Below are positions 1 to 7,212 of a stretch of DNA of 64,000 nt, piece after piece. The stretch is from Actinokineospora auranticolor (lineage in GTDB: Bacteria > Actinomycetota > Actinomycetes > Mycobacteriales > Pseudonocardiaceae), in assembly GCF_002934265.1 (NCBI RefSeq), contig NZ_PTIX01000010.1, positions 124,001 through 188,000 of the forward strand, read 5' to 3'. Positions within the stretch are counted from its first letter, which is position 1, and each line of letters opens with the position of its first letter. Under the pieces are notes generated by a model that saw nothing but the letters and a program-made list of their open reading frames with translations, was not told where the DNA came from and made no database searches. Both the position numbers and the translations under genes were made by a program.

Positions 1-2
1 TG

Positions 3-557
3 GACACCGTCTACGCCGAGACCGCGAAGTCCGGCGACGGCGCGGAGCCCGGCGGCGCGGGTTCGGGCGCGGGCGACGCGGCGGCACCGGGCTGGCGGGG
101 CGAGCTGCACCGGGTCGCCCACGCGAACTGGGCGCTCTACCACCGGCACCCGTGGATGCTGCGGGTCGGCGTGAGCAGACCGCCGCTGGGCCCCAACGTG
201 ATGGCCAAGTACGACCGGGAACTGGGCACGATCGCCGACATCGGGCTGACCGAGGTCGAGATGGACACCGTGCTGAACCTGGTGATCGGGCACGCGGAGA
301 CCACGGCGCGGCGGGCGCTGGAGGCCACGGCGACCGAGAGCGACACCGGCGTCAGCGACGAGCAGTGGTGGCAGGCGCACAGCCCGGTGCTGAACACGCT
401 GATGGACGCGAGCCAGTACCCGAGGGCGGCGGCGGTCGGCGCGGCCGTGGGCGCCGTGCACGGCACCGCCTACGACTCCTCGCACAACTTCGAGTTCGGC
501 CTCGCCCGCATCCTCGACGGTGTCGAGGCACTGGTCGCCTCCCGCAAGTCGGAGTAG
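3..557 (+). CDS. TetR-family transcriptional regulator, C-terminal part (5' end outside window)
   Basis: The frame is open from the first bases of the window to a TAG at 555-557, so this is the C-terminal ~184 residues of a longer gene. It begins DTVYAETAKSGDG, runs through an Ala/Gly-rich linker, then a segment around WRGELHRVAHANWALYHRHP and helical stretches including LNLVIGHAETTARRA. This resembles the ligand-binding/dimerisation domain of TetR repressors of the TetR_C_1 type. The DNA-binding helix-turn-helix would lie upstream and cannot be seen. Family assignment rests on this C-terminal pattern and is fairly confident; the ligand is unknown. An internal ATG at 156 only gives a truncated reading and is not the start. 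Confidence 0.75.
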   Translation, partial: DTVYAETAKSGDGAEPGGAGSGAGDAAAPGWRGELHRVAHANWALYHRHPWMLRVGVSRPPLGPNVMAKYDRELGTIADIGLTEVEMDTVLNLVIGHAETTARRALEATATESDTGVSDEQWWQAHSPVLNTLMDASQYPRAAAVGAAVGAVHGTAYDSSHNFEFGLARILDGVEALVASRKSE

Positions 558-564
558 CGCCCCG

Positions 565-656
565 AGCGGCTTGCCGGGTGTCCGCCCGGCGGGCTTACCG
601 GGTGTCCGCCCAGCGGCTTACCGGGTGTCCGCCCAGCGGCTTACCGGGTGTCCACT
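565..656. repeat. Four tandem copies of a ~23-bp repeat
   Basis: Immediately after the TetR stop, a unit with core GGCTTACCGGGTGTCCGCCC occurs four times (about 565-587, 588-611, 612-634, 635-656). The first copy has TTGCC for TTACC and the last diverges after GTGTCC. An inverted match to the second copy lies at 666-683, so an RNA from this stretch could fold into a long GC-rich hairpin. It may act as the terminator of the TetR gene or as a dispersed repeat element. No coding role is seen. Confidence 0.85.
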
Positions 657-683
657 GTGGTCACTCGGTAAGCCCGCCGGGCG
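583..683. terminator. Possible stem-loop: inverted repeat 583-600 / 666-683
   Basis: Bases 583-600 (CGCCCGGCGGGCTTACCG) and 666-683 (CGGTAAGCCCGCCGGGCG) are perfect reverse complements over 18 bp, enclosing two of the tandem repeats. There is no T-run, so termination activity is only an inference. Confidence 0.4.
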
Positions 684-738
684 ACGCCGACGGCGAACAG
701 GGCTGCGCGGCCGGGTCGCGAGCGGGCAGCATGGTCCC

Positions 739-1533
739 ATGACGGCGACAGCGGAGCGGGACCCGGGTTTCGGCGGCGAGGTACCGGACTTCTACCACCG
801 GTTCCGGCGCGGTTACCCGGACCGGGTGGTCGACGTCGTCGTGGCGGCCTTCGACCTCACCCCGCTCGACGCGGTGGTCGACCTCGGCTGCGGCACAGGT
901 CAGTTGACCCGACCGCTGGCACCGCGGGTCGGCAGCGTGCTGGGCGTCGACCCGGAACCGGACATGCTGGTCCGCGCTCGCGCGGTCGAGGAGAACCCGG
1001 CGAACGTCGGCTGGTTGCTGGGTTCCGACGCGGAATTGTCGGGGTTGGCGGCGCTGCTGCGGCCGTTGGGCGCGATCACCGTCGGTCAGGCCCTGCACTG
1101 GATGGACCGCACCAGGCTGTTCGCCACCGCGCACCCGCTGCTGCGACCGGGCGGCGGCGTCGCCGTCGTCACCAACGGCGTGCCGTTGTGGCAGCAGGAC
1201 AGCGACTGGTCGCGCGCGCTGCGCGGACACCTGTCCGCCTGGCTCGGCAAACCGCTGATCGACACCTGCGGCACCGACCCCGACAGCCAGCGCCGGGTCC
1301 GCGACGACCTCCGCGCCGCCGGGTACGCGATCGGCCTACAGGTCGTCGGCTACGCGGCCCACCCGACCGCCGACGAGATCATCGGCGGCGTGTACTCGGC
1401 GCTGCCCCACCAGCTCCTGCCCGCACCCGCCGACCGCCCGGACTTCGACGCACGGCTGCGCGCGGTGCTCGACCCGTTCGCCCCGTTCACCGAGTACGTG
1501 GAAGTCACCATCCTGACCGGCGCGCGCCGGTGA
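739..1533 (+). CDS. Class I SAM-dependent methyltransferase
   Basis: 264 residues. The Rossmann motif I is clear: VVDLGCGTGQLTRPLAP at about residues 46-62, followed by the acidic end of strand 2 in GVDPEPDML. A post-motif ALHWMD segment is typical of the methyltransferase type 11/25 group, where members are often annotated as trans-aconitate- or ubiquinone/menaquinone-like methyltransferases. The substrate cannot be told from sequence. The frame is open further upstream to 520, but that part translates the tandem repeats, so I place the start at ATG 739, the first methionine before the conserved FYHRFRRGYP. The ribosome-binding site is weak. It is followed 42 bp later by an oxidoreductase gene on the same strand, a possible two-gene unit. 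Confidence 0.8.
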   Translation: MTATAERDPGFGGEVPDFYHRFRRGYPDRVVDVVVAAFDLTPLDAVVDLGCGTGQLTRPLAPRVGSVLGVDPEPDMLVRARAVEENPANVGWLLGSDAELSGLAALLRPLGAITVGQALHWMDRTRLFATAHPLLRPGGGVAVVTNGVPLWQQDSDWSRALRGHLSAWLGKPLIDTCGTDPDSQRRVRDDLRAAGYAIGLQVVGYAAHPTADEIIGGVYSALPHQLLPAPADRPDFDARLRAVLDPFAPFTEYVEVTILTGARR

Positions 1534-1575
1534 TGGGCCGGGCAGCCGTCACCCCCCTGCACTAGCCTCCGTCGG

Positions 1576-2529
1576 GTGAGCACCGAGCCGAGCGCCCTCC
1601 GCCTGCGGATCTTCACCGAGCCGCAGCAGGGCGCCACCTACGACGACCTCCTGCGCGTGGCCCGCCACGCGGAGGAGACCGGCTACGACGCGTTCTTCCG
1701 GTCCGACCACTACCTGAGCATGGGCTCGTCGACCGGTCTGCCCGGTCCCACCGACGCGTGGACCACCCTGGCGGGTCTGGCCAGGGAGACCACCACGATC
1801 CGGCTGGGCACGCTGATGACGGCGGCCACCTTCCGGCACCCGGGTCCGCTGGCGATCTCGGTGGCCCAGGTCGACCAGATGTCGGGTGGCCGGGTCGAGT
1901 TCGGGCTGGGCACCGGCTGGTACGCCGAGGAGCACACGGCCTACGGCATCCCGTTCCCGAGCCTCGGTGAGCGCTTCGACCGGTTCGCCGAGCAGCTGGA
2001 GGTCATCACCGGCCTCTGGTCGACCCCGGACGGCGAGAAGTTCTCCTTCGACGGGGAGCACTACCGGCTGGTGAGTTCGCCCGCGCTGCCCAAGCCGACC
2101 CAGCGCCCCGGCCCGCCGATCCTGATCGGTGGTGGGGGCCGCACCCGGACCCCGCGCCTGGCGGCCCGCTTCGCCGACGAGTTCAACGTCCCGTTCGTCC
2201 CGCTGGACGCGGCGGCGGAGCAGTTCGCCAGGGTCAGCGCGGCGTGCGCGGAGATCGGCCGCGACCCGTCGGAGATCATCCGCTCGGCGGCGCTGGTGGT
2301 CTGCGTCGGCCGGGACGACGCGGAGATCGGGCGCCGGGCGGCGCGCATCGGCCGCGAGGTCGACGAGCTGCGCGCCAACGGGCTCGCGGGCACGCCCGCC
2401 GAGGTCGTGGACCGCCTCGGCACCTGGCGCGAGCGCACGGACATCAGCCGGGTCTACCTGCAGGTGCTCGACACCGATGACCTCGACCACCTGGACCTGA
2501 TCGCCGAGCAGGTGGCCCCGCGGCTCTAG
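1576..2529 (+). CDS. LLM-class F420-dependent oxidoreductase (Rv1855c-like)
   Basis: 317 residues from GTG 1576. The protein has the luciferase-like monooxygenase TIM-barrel pattern: TYDDLLRVARHAEETGYDAFFRSDHY near the N-terminus, RLGTLMTAATFRHPGPLA, then SGGRVEFGLGTGWY, and a C-terminal TPAEVVDRLGTW. The order and spacing match the subgroup of probable F420-dependent oxidoreductases represented by mycobacterial Rv1855c. It is expected to be cytosolic and to use reduced F420 or FMN on an unknown substrate. Its stop codon overlaps the stop of the convergent TetR gene by 4 bp, so there is no room for a terminator between them. Confidence 0.85.
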   Translation: MSTEPSALRLRIFTEPQQGATYDDLLRVARHAEETGYDAFFRSDHYLSMGSSTGLPGPTDAWTTLAGLARETTTIRLGTLMTAATFRHPGPLAISVAQVDQMSGGRVEFGLGTGWYAEEHTAYGIPFPSLGERFDRFAEQLEVITGLWSTPDGEKFSFDGEHYRLVSSPALPKPTQRPGPPILIGGGGRTRTPRLAARFADEFNVPFVPLDAAAEQFARVSAACAEIGRDPSEIIRSAALVVCVGRDDAEIGRRAARIGREVDELRANGLAGTPAEVVDRLGTWRERTDISRVYLQVLDTDDLDHLDLIAEQVAPRL

Positions 2530-3278
2530 GGGCGCTCCCCCGGCCGGTCGGCCCGATCGGCCGGGACCAGCGCCGCCAGCCCCCGGAGGATCACGTCCAG
2601 GCCGAAGGCGAACCGCTCCTCCCTGCTGCCCCTGCCGAGCGCGTCCCCCAGGGACGTCGTGGCGGGGAACTCCTCGGGGGGCAGGCTCGCGAAGAAGCGG
2701 CAGACCATGCCGTAGTACTGCTCCGGGTCACGGCCTTCGCGGGCCAGGTCGACGGTCACGGCGTTCTCGATGGCGCTCGCGCTGACGTACATGCCGACCA
2801 CGTCGATCGCCCAGGCCGCCGCCTGGTCCGGGATGCCCGCGCCGCGCAGGAGCGTCAGGGTGAACTCGGACATCCGCATGGCGTTCGGGCCCATCGGCAC
2901 GCGGCCGAGGATGACGCGGGCGATGTCGCCGTTGCGGCTGAGCGCCTCGTGCCCGTCGGTCCACAGCCTGGTGATCTGCTCCCGCCAGCGCGCCGGGTCC
3001 GGTTCCGGCAGCGGGACCTCGCCGACGACCTCGTCGAAGAGCAGTTCCAGCAGCTCGTCCTTGTTCGCCACGTGCGCGTAGAGCGAGGCCGGTCCGGTGC
3101 CCAGTTCGGCGGCGACGCGGCGCATGCTCACCCCGTCGACGCCCTCCGCGCGCAGGATCCGCACCGCCGCGGCCACGATCGTCTCCCGGCTCAGCGAGCG
3201 CCGCGCGCCGCTCTTGCGGGGGGTCCACCACGGGGGTTCGAGCCGCGCTGGGTCCGGGTCGCTCTCGGCTGCGGTCAT
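2526..3278 (-). CDS. TetR-family repressor divergent from the DHA2 efflux gene
   Basis: About 250 residues. The N-terminal DNA-binding domain reads LSRETIVAAAVRILRAEGVDGVSMRRVAAELGTGPASLYAHVANKDELLELLFDEV, a textbook TetR helix-turn-helix. The C-terminal half resembles the tetracycline-repressor-like all-alpha domain (TetR_C_1). I choose ATG 3278, which has AGGG eight bases upstream. In-frame GTG codons at 3299 and 3287 give N-terminal extensions that would push the start into the promoter/operator. It is transcribed away from the transporter at 3360, with a 28-bp palindrome between them, so it very likely represses the transporter and itself. Confidence 0.9.
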   Translation of the reverse strand: MTAAESDPDPARLEPPWWTPRKSGARRSLSRETIVAAAVRILRAEGVDGVSMRRVAAELGTGPASLYAHVANKDELLELLFDEVVGEVPLPEPDPARWREQITRLWTDGHEALSRNGDIARVILGRVPMGPNAMRMSEFTLTLLRGAGIPDQAAAWAIDVVGMYVSASAIENAVTVDLAREGRDPEQYYGMVCRFFASLPPEEFPATTSLGDALGRGSREERFAFGLDVILRGLAALVPADRADRPGERP

Positions 3279-3292
3279 ATCGGTCACCCTAG

Positions 3293-3321
3293 TTGACACG
3301 AACGGTGTTCGCCAGTAGAAC
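3293..3321 (+). promoter_or_regulatory. Sigma70-type promoter of the DHA2 transporter
   Basis: TTGACA at 3293-3298 is followed after 17 bp by TAGAAC at 3316-3321, a consensus -35 and an acceptable -10. The -10 lies inside the palindromic operator at 3318-3345, the arrangement expected for steric repression. Confidence 0.65.
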
Positions 3322-3345
3322 AGTGTTCGTTAACGAACGCTGTTC
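3318..3345. promoter_or_regulatory. 28-bp palindromic TetR operator
   Basis: The left half GAACAGTGTTCGTT and right half AACGAACGCTGTTC are reverse complements with a single mismatched pair, centred on GTTAAC. A further related site, ACGAACGGTGTTCG, lies just upstream around 3298-3311. The position between divergent TetR and efflux genes, overlapping the -10, makes this the likely repressor-binding site. Confidence 0.8.
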
Positions 3346-3359
3346 GAGGGGGAGCTGAG

Positions 3360-4805
3360 ATGACCGCGACGACGACCACGGCCGGGGAAGGGCTCGACAC
3401 CGCCTACCGATGGCGGTGGTGGGCGCTGGTGGCGGTGCTGACCGCCGAGATCATGGACCTGCTGGACGCGACGGTGGTGAGCATCGCCGCCCCGTCGATC
3501 CAGCAGCACCTGGGCGGCGGCAGCACGATGATCCAGTGGGTGGCCGCGGGCTACACGCTGGCGCTCGCGGTGGGGCTGATCACCGGCGGCCGGTTGGGCG
3601 ACCTGTTCGGTCGGCGGCGGATGTTCCTGATCGGCCTGATCGGCTTCATCGTCACGTCCGCGCTGTGCGGGCTGGCGCTGTCGCCGGGGATGCTGGTCGC
3701 CAGCCGGGTGCTCCAGGGCCTGTTCGGCGCGGTGCTGATCCCGCAGGGCTTCGGTCTGATCCGATCGATCTTCCCGCCCAAGGAGCTGGGCGCGGCGTTC
3801 GGCGCCTTCGGGCCCGCCATCGGCCTGTCCACCGTCGGCGGACCGATCCTGGCGGGCGCGCTGATCGGCTGGAACCCGGGCGACGCGGGCTGGCGCGCGG
3901 TGTTCCTGATCAACGTGCCGATCGGCCTGGCCTGCTTGGCGCTGGCCTGGAAGGTGCTGCCGGAGTCGCGGGCGGAGGACGCGCCGCGGCCGGACCCGGT
4001 CGGCATGCTGCTGGCGAGCACGGGTCTGCTGCTGCTGGTCTACCCGCTGGTGCAGGGCCGCGAGCTGGGCTGGCCGGGCTGGTGCTTCGCGATGCTGGCC
4101 GCGTCCGTGCCGATCCTGGTGGCGTTCGGCGTGCACCAGGTGCGCCGCAGCCGCGCGGGCCGCGCGCCGCTGGTGGAGCCGGGGCTGTTCCGGTCGCGGG
4201 CGTTCAGCGGCGGCATGGTCGTCGGCCTGATCTTCTTCAGCGCGATGACCGGCGTCGGGCTGGCCCTGAGCCTGTACGTCCAGTTGGGTCTCGGGTTCAC
4301 CGCGTTGCAGGCCGGGTTGTCGCAGGCGCCGTGGGCGCTGGGGCTCGCGGTCGGCGCCGGGTTGTCGGGGGCGGTGCTGGGGCGCAAGTTCGGCAGGCCG
4401 GTGCTGCAGATCGGCGCGCTGGTCATGGCCGCGGGGCTGGTCGTGGTGATCGCGACGGTGGCGTGGTCCGCGGAGCCGGTCACCGGCTGGGACCTGGCGC
4501 CGGGCCTGGCGGTCTGCGGCATCGGCATGGGCCTGCTGCTCGCGCCGTTCTTCGACATCGTGCTGGCGGGCGTGACCCAGCCGATGGTGGGCTCGGCGTC
4601 GGGGGTGCTGAACGCGGTGCAGCAGCTGGGCGCCGCGACCGGCGTCGCGGTGCTGGGCACGGTGTTCTTCCAGTACTTCGAGGGCGGGCGGCACAACGAC
4701 GCGCTGCTGGTCGTGCTGTGGGTCTCGGCGGGTCTGGTGGTCGCCACGGCGGCGTTGGCCTTCCTGCTCCCCCGCTGGGCCCGCCCGGAGGACGCCCAGG
4801 CCTGA
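3360..4805 (+). CDS. MFS drug efflux transporter, DHA2 (EmrB/QacA) family
   Basis: 481 residues with about 14 hydrophobic segments. Hallmarks of DHA2 drug/proton antiporters are present: LLDATVVSIAAPSIQ in helix 1, the loop motif GGRLGDLFGRRRM between helices 2 and 3, and AFGPAIGLSTVGGPILAG (motif C-like) in helix 5. The start ATG 3360 follows GGGGGAGCTGAG. It is expected in the cytoplasmic membrane, exporting a drug or the cell's own metabolite using the proton gradient. The divergent TetR repressor and palindromic operator indicate ligand-induced expression. The substrate is unknown. Confidence 0.92.
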   Translation: MTATTTTAGEGLDTAYRWRWWALVAVLTAEIMDLLDATVVSIAAPSIQQHLGGGSTMIQWVAAGYTLALAVGLITGGRLGDLFGRRRMFLIGLIGFIVTSALCGLALSPGMLVASRVLQGLFGAVLIPQGFGLIRSIFPPKELGAAFGAFGPAIGLSTVGGPILAGALIGWNPGDAGWRAVFLINVPIGLACLALAWKVLPESRAEDAPRPDPVGMLLASTGLLLLVYPLVQGRELGWPGWCFAMLAASVPILVAFGVHQVRRSRAGRAPLVEPGLFRSRAFSGGMVVGLIFFSAMTGVGLALSLYVQLGLGFTALQAGLSQAPWALGLAVGAGLSGAVLGRKFGRPVLQIGALVMAAGLVVVIATVAWSAEPVTGWDLAPGLAVCGIGMGLLLAPFFDIVLAGVTQPMVGSASGVLNAVQQLGAATGVAVLGTVFFQYFEGGRHNDALLVVLWVSAGLVVATAALAFLLPRWARPEDAQA

Positions 4806-4812
4806 CCCCGGT

Positions 4813-4836
4813 GGAGGGCCGCTTCGGCGGCCCTCC
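4813..4836. terminator. Bidirectional rho-independent-type hairpin
   Basis: A perfect 10-bp stem GGAGGGCCGC / GCGGCCCTCC closes a TTCG tetraloop between two convergent genes (transporter ending 4805, leftward gene ending 4842). There is no T-run, as is usual in this GC-rich DNA. Confidence 0.75.
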
Positions 4837-4841
4837 GGCGG

Positions 4842-5563
4842 TCAGACGGACGTGCGGGACAACCAGGTGTCGAGGACCGCGCGGTCGCCGAAGACCTCCA
4901 CGTGACCGTCCGGGGCGAGGCGGCGCATGAGGACGAGGAACAGGTCCACCGCCGTGCCGACCACGGCGGTGGTGGCCTTCGCGTGGCCGTGTGCCCACTC
5001 GACGCCGGGCCGGACGATCCACTCGCCCCGGTCGCCCAGGTCCTCGGTGACGTGCAGGTGGAGGGTGTCGTCCCCGGCGAGCGGGGACTCCCCCAGGGGA
5101 AGCGCGACCCCCAGCGAGAGCCACTCGGAGATGCCGTCGGCGGCGACCTCCGGGTCGAGCGCGTAAGGGGCGCCCAAGGCGATGGCCGCGTCGGCGTGGT
5201 GCACGACGGTCTCGTAGAGGCGGCGGCGCAGCCACCAGCCCGCCAGGAGCGGCCCGGCGAACCCCGCGCGCGGGGTGTCCGCGCCGACCGCGGCCACCGC
5301 GTCGAAGAGCACGGTGGTCCCTGCGCGAGCCAATCCGGCACCTCGGACCAGTCGGGGGCGGGTAGGCCGGGGGTGTCGTCGGGGCGGGTGAAGACACCGG
5401 TTTCCACCACGCGCGCGGCCCAGCGGTCGCCCCGACCGACGTGCTCGGCGAGGTCGCGCAGGGTCCAGCCGGGGCAGGTGGGGACCTCGCGGGTCGGGTC
5501 GGCGTCGCGGATGAGGTCGGTGAGGCGGCGGTTGTGCTCGTTCCAGACCGCGGTGGTGTCCAC
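4842..5563 (-). pseudogene. Maleylpyruvate isomerase-family (mycothiol-dependent) protein, frameshifted
   Basis: The N-terminal part, read from GTG 5563, is VDTTAVWNEHNRRLTDLIRD followed by PTCPGWTLRDLAEHVG, the signature of the DinB/mycothiol-dependent maleylpyruvate isomerase-like family (metal-binding His in the EHVG segment). That frame runs through DWSEVPDWLAQG and then becomes nonsense. The rest of the family pattern (TTVLFDAVAAVG, RRRLYETVVHHADAAIALG) continues in the -1 frame to a stop at 4842. Restoring one base near 5318-5330 would give an intact ~240-residue protein. Either a genuine single-base deletion or a sequencing error is possible. If intact it would be a cytosolic metal-dependent thiol transferase/isomerase of unknown substrate. 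Confidence 0.8.
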
Positions 5564-5642
5564 GGCGCCAACCCTAGGCGCTGCCGCCCGCGCGTTTCAG
5601 CGAGTGACAATCAGTTGCGAACCTCGGACGGAGGTCACACCA

Positions 5643-5678
5643 ATGGACCATGGCGTCGGCCGTACGATCACTCTGTGA
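5643..5678 (+). CDS. Possible 11-codon leader peptide coupled to the next gene
   Basis: A strong Shine-Dalgarno (GGACGGAGG, ending eight bases upstream) precedes ATG 5643, which opens an 11-residue frame, MDHGVGRTITL. Its TGA overlaps the GTG start of the next gene (CTGTGATC). The downstream gene has no ribosome-binding site of its own, so ribosomes may reach it by re-initiation. Real translation is an inference. Confidence 0.5.
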   Translation: MDHGVGRTITL

Positions 5679-6184
5679 TCGACCCGGACACGCTGCCCGA
5701 CCCGCAGGCCTGGCCCCGGTGGCTGGCCCGGGACGCGGAGCGGCGCAAGCTGGTGGACCAGGCCGACCTGGACCGCCTCGCGCAGGCCGTGCGCGACTTC
5801 CCCGCCGCCGCCTTCGCCGAAGGCTTCCTGCCCGAACCGCTGCCCGTGGAGCGCACGGAGAAGCTGTCCCGGGGGGACCACCGGGAGACCACCGAGGGCG
5901 CCAAGGTCCGGCACCGGGTGCTGGCGGAGCCGGGCGAGGTGCGGGGGTGGAACCTGGGCAACGGGGTGGTGATCAGCATGGGTCAGGCGACCGTGCGGCC
6001 GGTCTACTCCCCCGTGGCGCGCGGCGAGAACGCCGCCCTGCGCGCCGACGGCACGGTGACCCGCACGATGATCACGTCCTGGGAGCCGTACCCGGCGCCG
6101 GTGGAGGTCGAGGTGGACCCGTCGCGAACCATCCCCCTGGACGACTACCTCCGCCGCGCCCTCACCGATTTCGAGCGCCCCTGA
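5675..6184 (+). CDS. Hypothetical protein, 169 aa
   Basis: From GTG 5675 the protein reads VIDPDTLPDPQAWPRWLARDAERR at the N-terminus, then a charged middle and a C-terminal DYLRRALTDFERP. There is no signal peptide or membrane segment, so it is probably cytosolic. I do not recognise the family. Codon use is typical of the neighbours and the frame has strong third-position GC, so it is likely real. The overlap with the 11-codon reading frame at 5643 suggests translational coupling and supports the GTG start. Confidence 0.65.
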   Translation: MIDPDTLPDPQAWPRWLARDAERRKLVDQADLDRLAQAVRDFPAAAFAEGFLPEPLPVERTEKLSRGDHRETTEGAKVRHRVLAEPGEVRGWNLGNGVVISMGQATVRPVYSPVARGENAALRADGTVTRTMITSWEPYPAPVEVEVDPSRTIPLDDYLRRALTDFERP

Positions 6185-6264
6185 CCGACCCGCGACCACC
6201 GCCCCGGGTCGACCACAATCAACCTCGAACACCAAGACTCACGACCGCGCAGCCGGGCACCGCG

Positions 6265-6567
6265 TCAGTCGGTCACCTGGCTGCGGTTCTGGTAGGCCAA
6301 CTCCAGGTACTCCGGGTGCCGACGCATCCAGGCGGCGATGAACGGACAGGTCGCGAGGACCGGCAGCCCCCGCTCCCGAGCGTCGTCCAGCGCCGCGCGG
6401 GCCAGCGCCCCACCGACGCCGTGGCCTTCGAACGACGAGTCGACCTCGGTGTGCGGGTAGACCACCACCGTGTGGCTCCGGATGTACTCGGCGTACCCGG
6501 CGAACCGGCCGTCCACCGTGGCCTCGAACCGGTGCCGCTCCGCGACGTCGGTGACCTCCACCGCCAT
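6265..6567 (-). CDS. YjdJ-type GNAT-like N-acetyltransferase
   Basis: 100 residues, the usual size of the minimal single-domain GNAT_like group (PF14542-type). RFEATVDGRFAGYAEYI gives the first strands, HTEVDSSFEGHGVGGALARAALDDAR contains the acetyl-CoA-binding turn (G-x-G-x-G/A form), and CPFIAAWMRRHPEYLEL is the hallmark C-terminal motif of the family. It probably acetylates a small molecule or acts in stress response; no substrate is known. ATG 6567 has a GGAGG-rich site upstream. Confidence 0.88.
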   Translation of the reverse strand: MAVEVTDVAERHRFEATVDGRFAGYAEYIRSHTVVVYPHTEVDSSFEGHGVGGALARAALDDARERGLPVLATCPFIAAWMRRHPEYLELAYQNRSQVTD

Positions 6568-6700
6568 GGCGACCTCCTCCTGGTGTCACCGCCAGCCTAG
6601 CCGGCGCCGGCCATCACTCGGGGTAAGGAAATCCGAGCGGTTTCCACCTTCGTGTCCGGAGGAACCTCCCGAACAGACACGGCAGGTAAAGGAGCCCCCG

Positions 6701-7165
6701 GTGCGCACCACGTCCGACGCGGAAGAGACCCCCAAGGAGCGGCTGGACCGCAACCTCGGCGAACTGCTCCAGGAGCTGCGCGTCGCCCAGGCGGGCGTGC
6801 AGATCCTGTTCGGCTTCCTGCTCTCCATCGCGTTCACCGAGGTCTACGTCCGCGACGCCAACGCCTTCGAGCGCGGCACCCACCTCGTCGCTGTGCTGTT
6901 CGCCGTGGCGTCCGTCGGCCTGCTCACCGCCCCCGCCGCCTGGCACCGGATCCTGTTCCGCCGGGGCAAGCGGCAGGAGATCATGCACCTCGCCACGCGG
7001 ACCACGATCGCCGGTCTGGTCTGCCTGTCCCTGGCCTTCACCGCCGCGGTGCTGCTGCTCGCCGAGATGGTCATCGGCGGGTGGGCGGCGTTCGTAGTTG
7101 CCGGGGTGTGCGGTCTGTTCATCGCCGCGCTCTGGTTCGCCGTCCCACTACGGGAACGCGAATAG
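6701..7165 (+). CDS. DUF6328-type four-helix membrane protein
   Basis: About 154 residues. The start is GTG 6701, with AAAGGAG ending seven bases upstream. A charged cytosolic N-terminus, ERLDRNLGELLQELRVAQAGVQILFGFLL, leads into four hydrophobic segments: about 36-52 (ending LLSIAFTEVYV), 66-84, 100-122 and 126-146. The opening ELLQELRVAQAGVQILF pattern is typical of the DUF6328 family of small actinobacterial membrane proteins, whose function is unknown. It stands alone and is closed by a strong terminator. Confidence 0.8.
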   Translation: MRTTSDAEETPKERLDRNLGELLQELRVAQAGVQILFGFLLSIAFTEVYVRDANAFERGTHLVAVLFAVASVGLLTAPAAWHRILFRRGKRQEIMHLATRTTIAGLVCLSLAFTAAVLLLAEMVIGGWAAFVVAGVCGLFIAALWFAVPLRERE

Positions 7166-7166
7166 C

Positions 7167-7196
7167 GGACGGCCCGGTCGAGTGACCGGGCCGTCC
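7167..7196. terminator. Bidirectional terminator hairpin
   Basis: A perfect 13-bp stem (GGACGGCCCGGTC / GACCGGGCCGTCC) with loop GAGT, between convergent genes ending at 7165 and 7213, followed on the + strand by CCTT. Confidence 0.85.
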
Positions 7197-7212
7197 CCTT
7201 ACCCCCTGCGAC

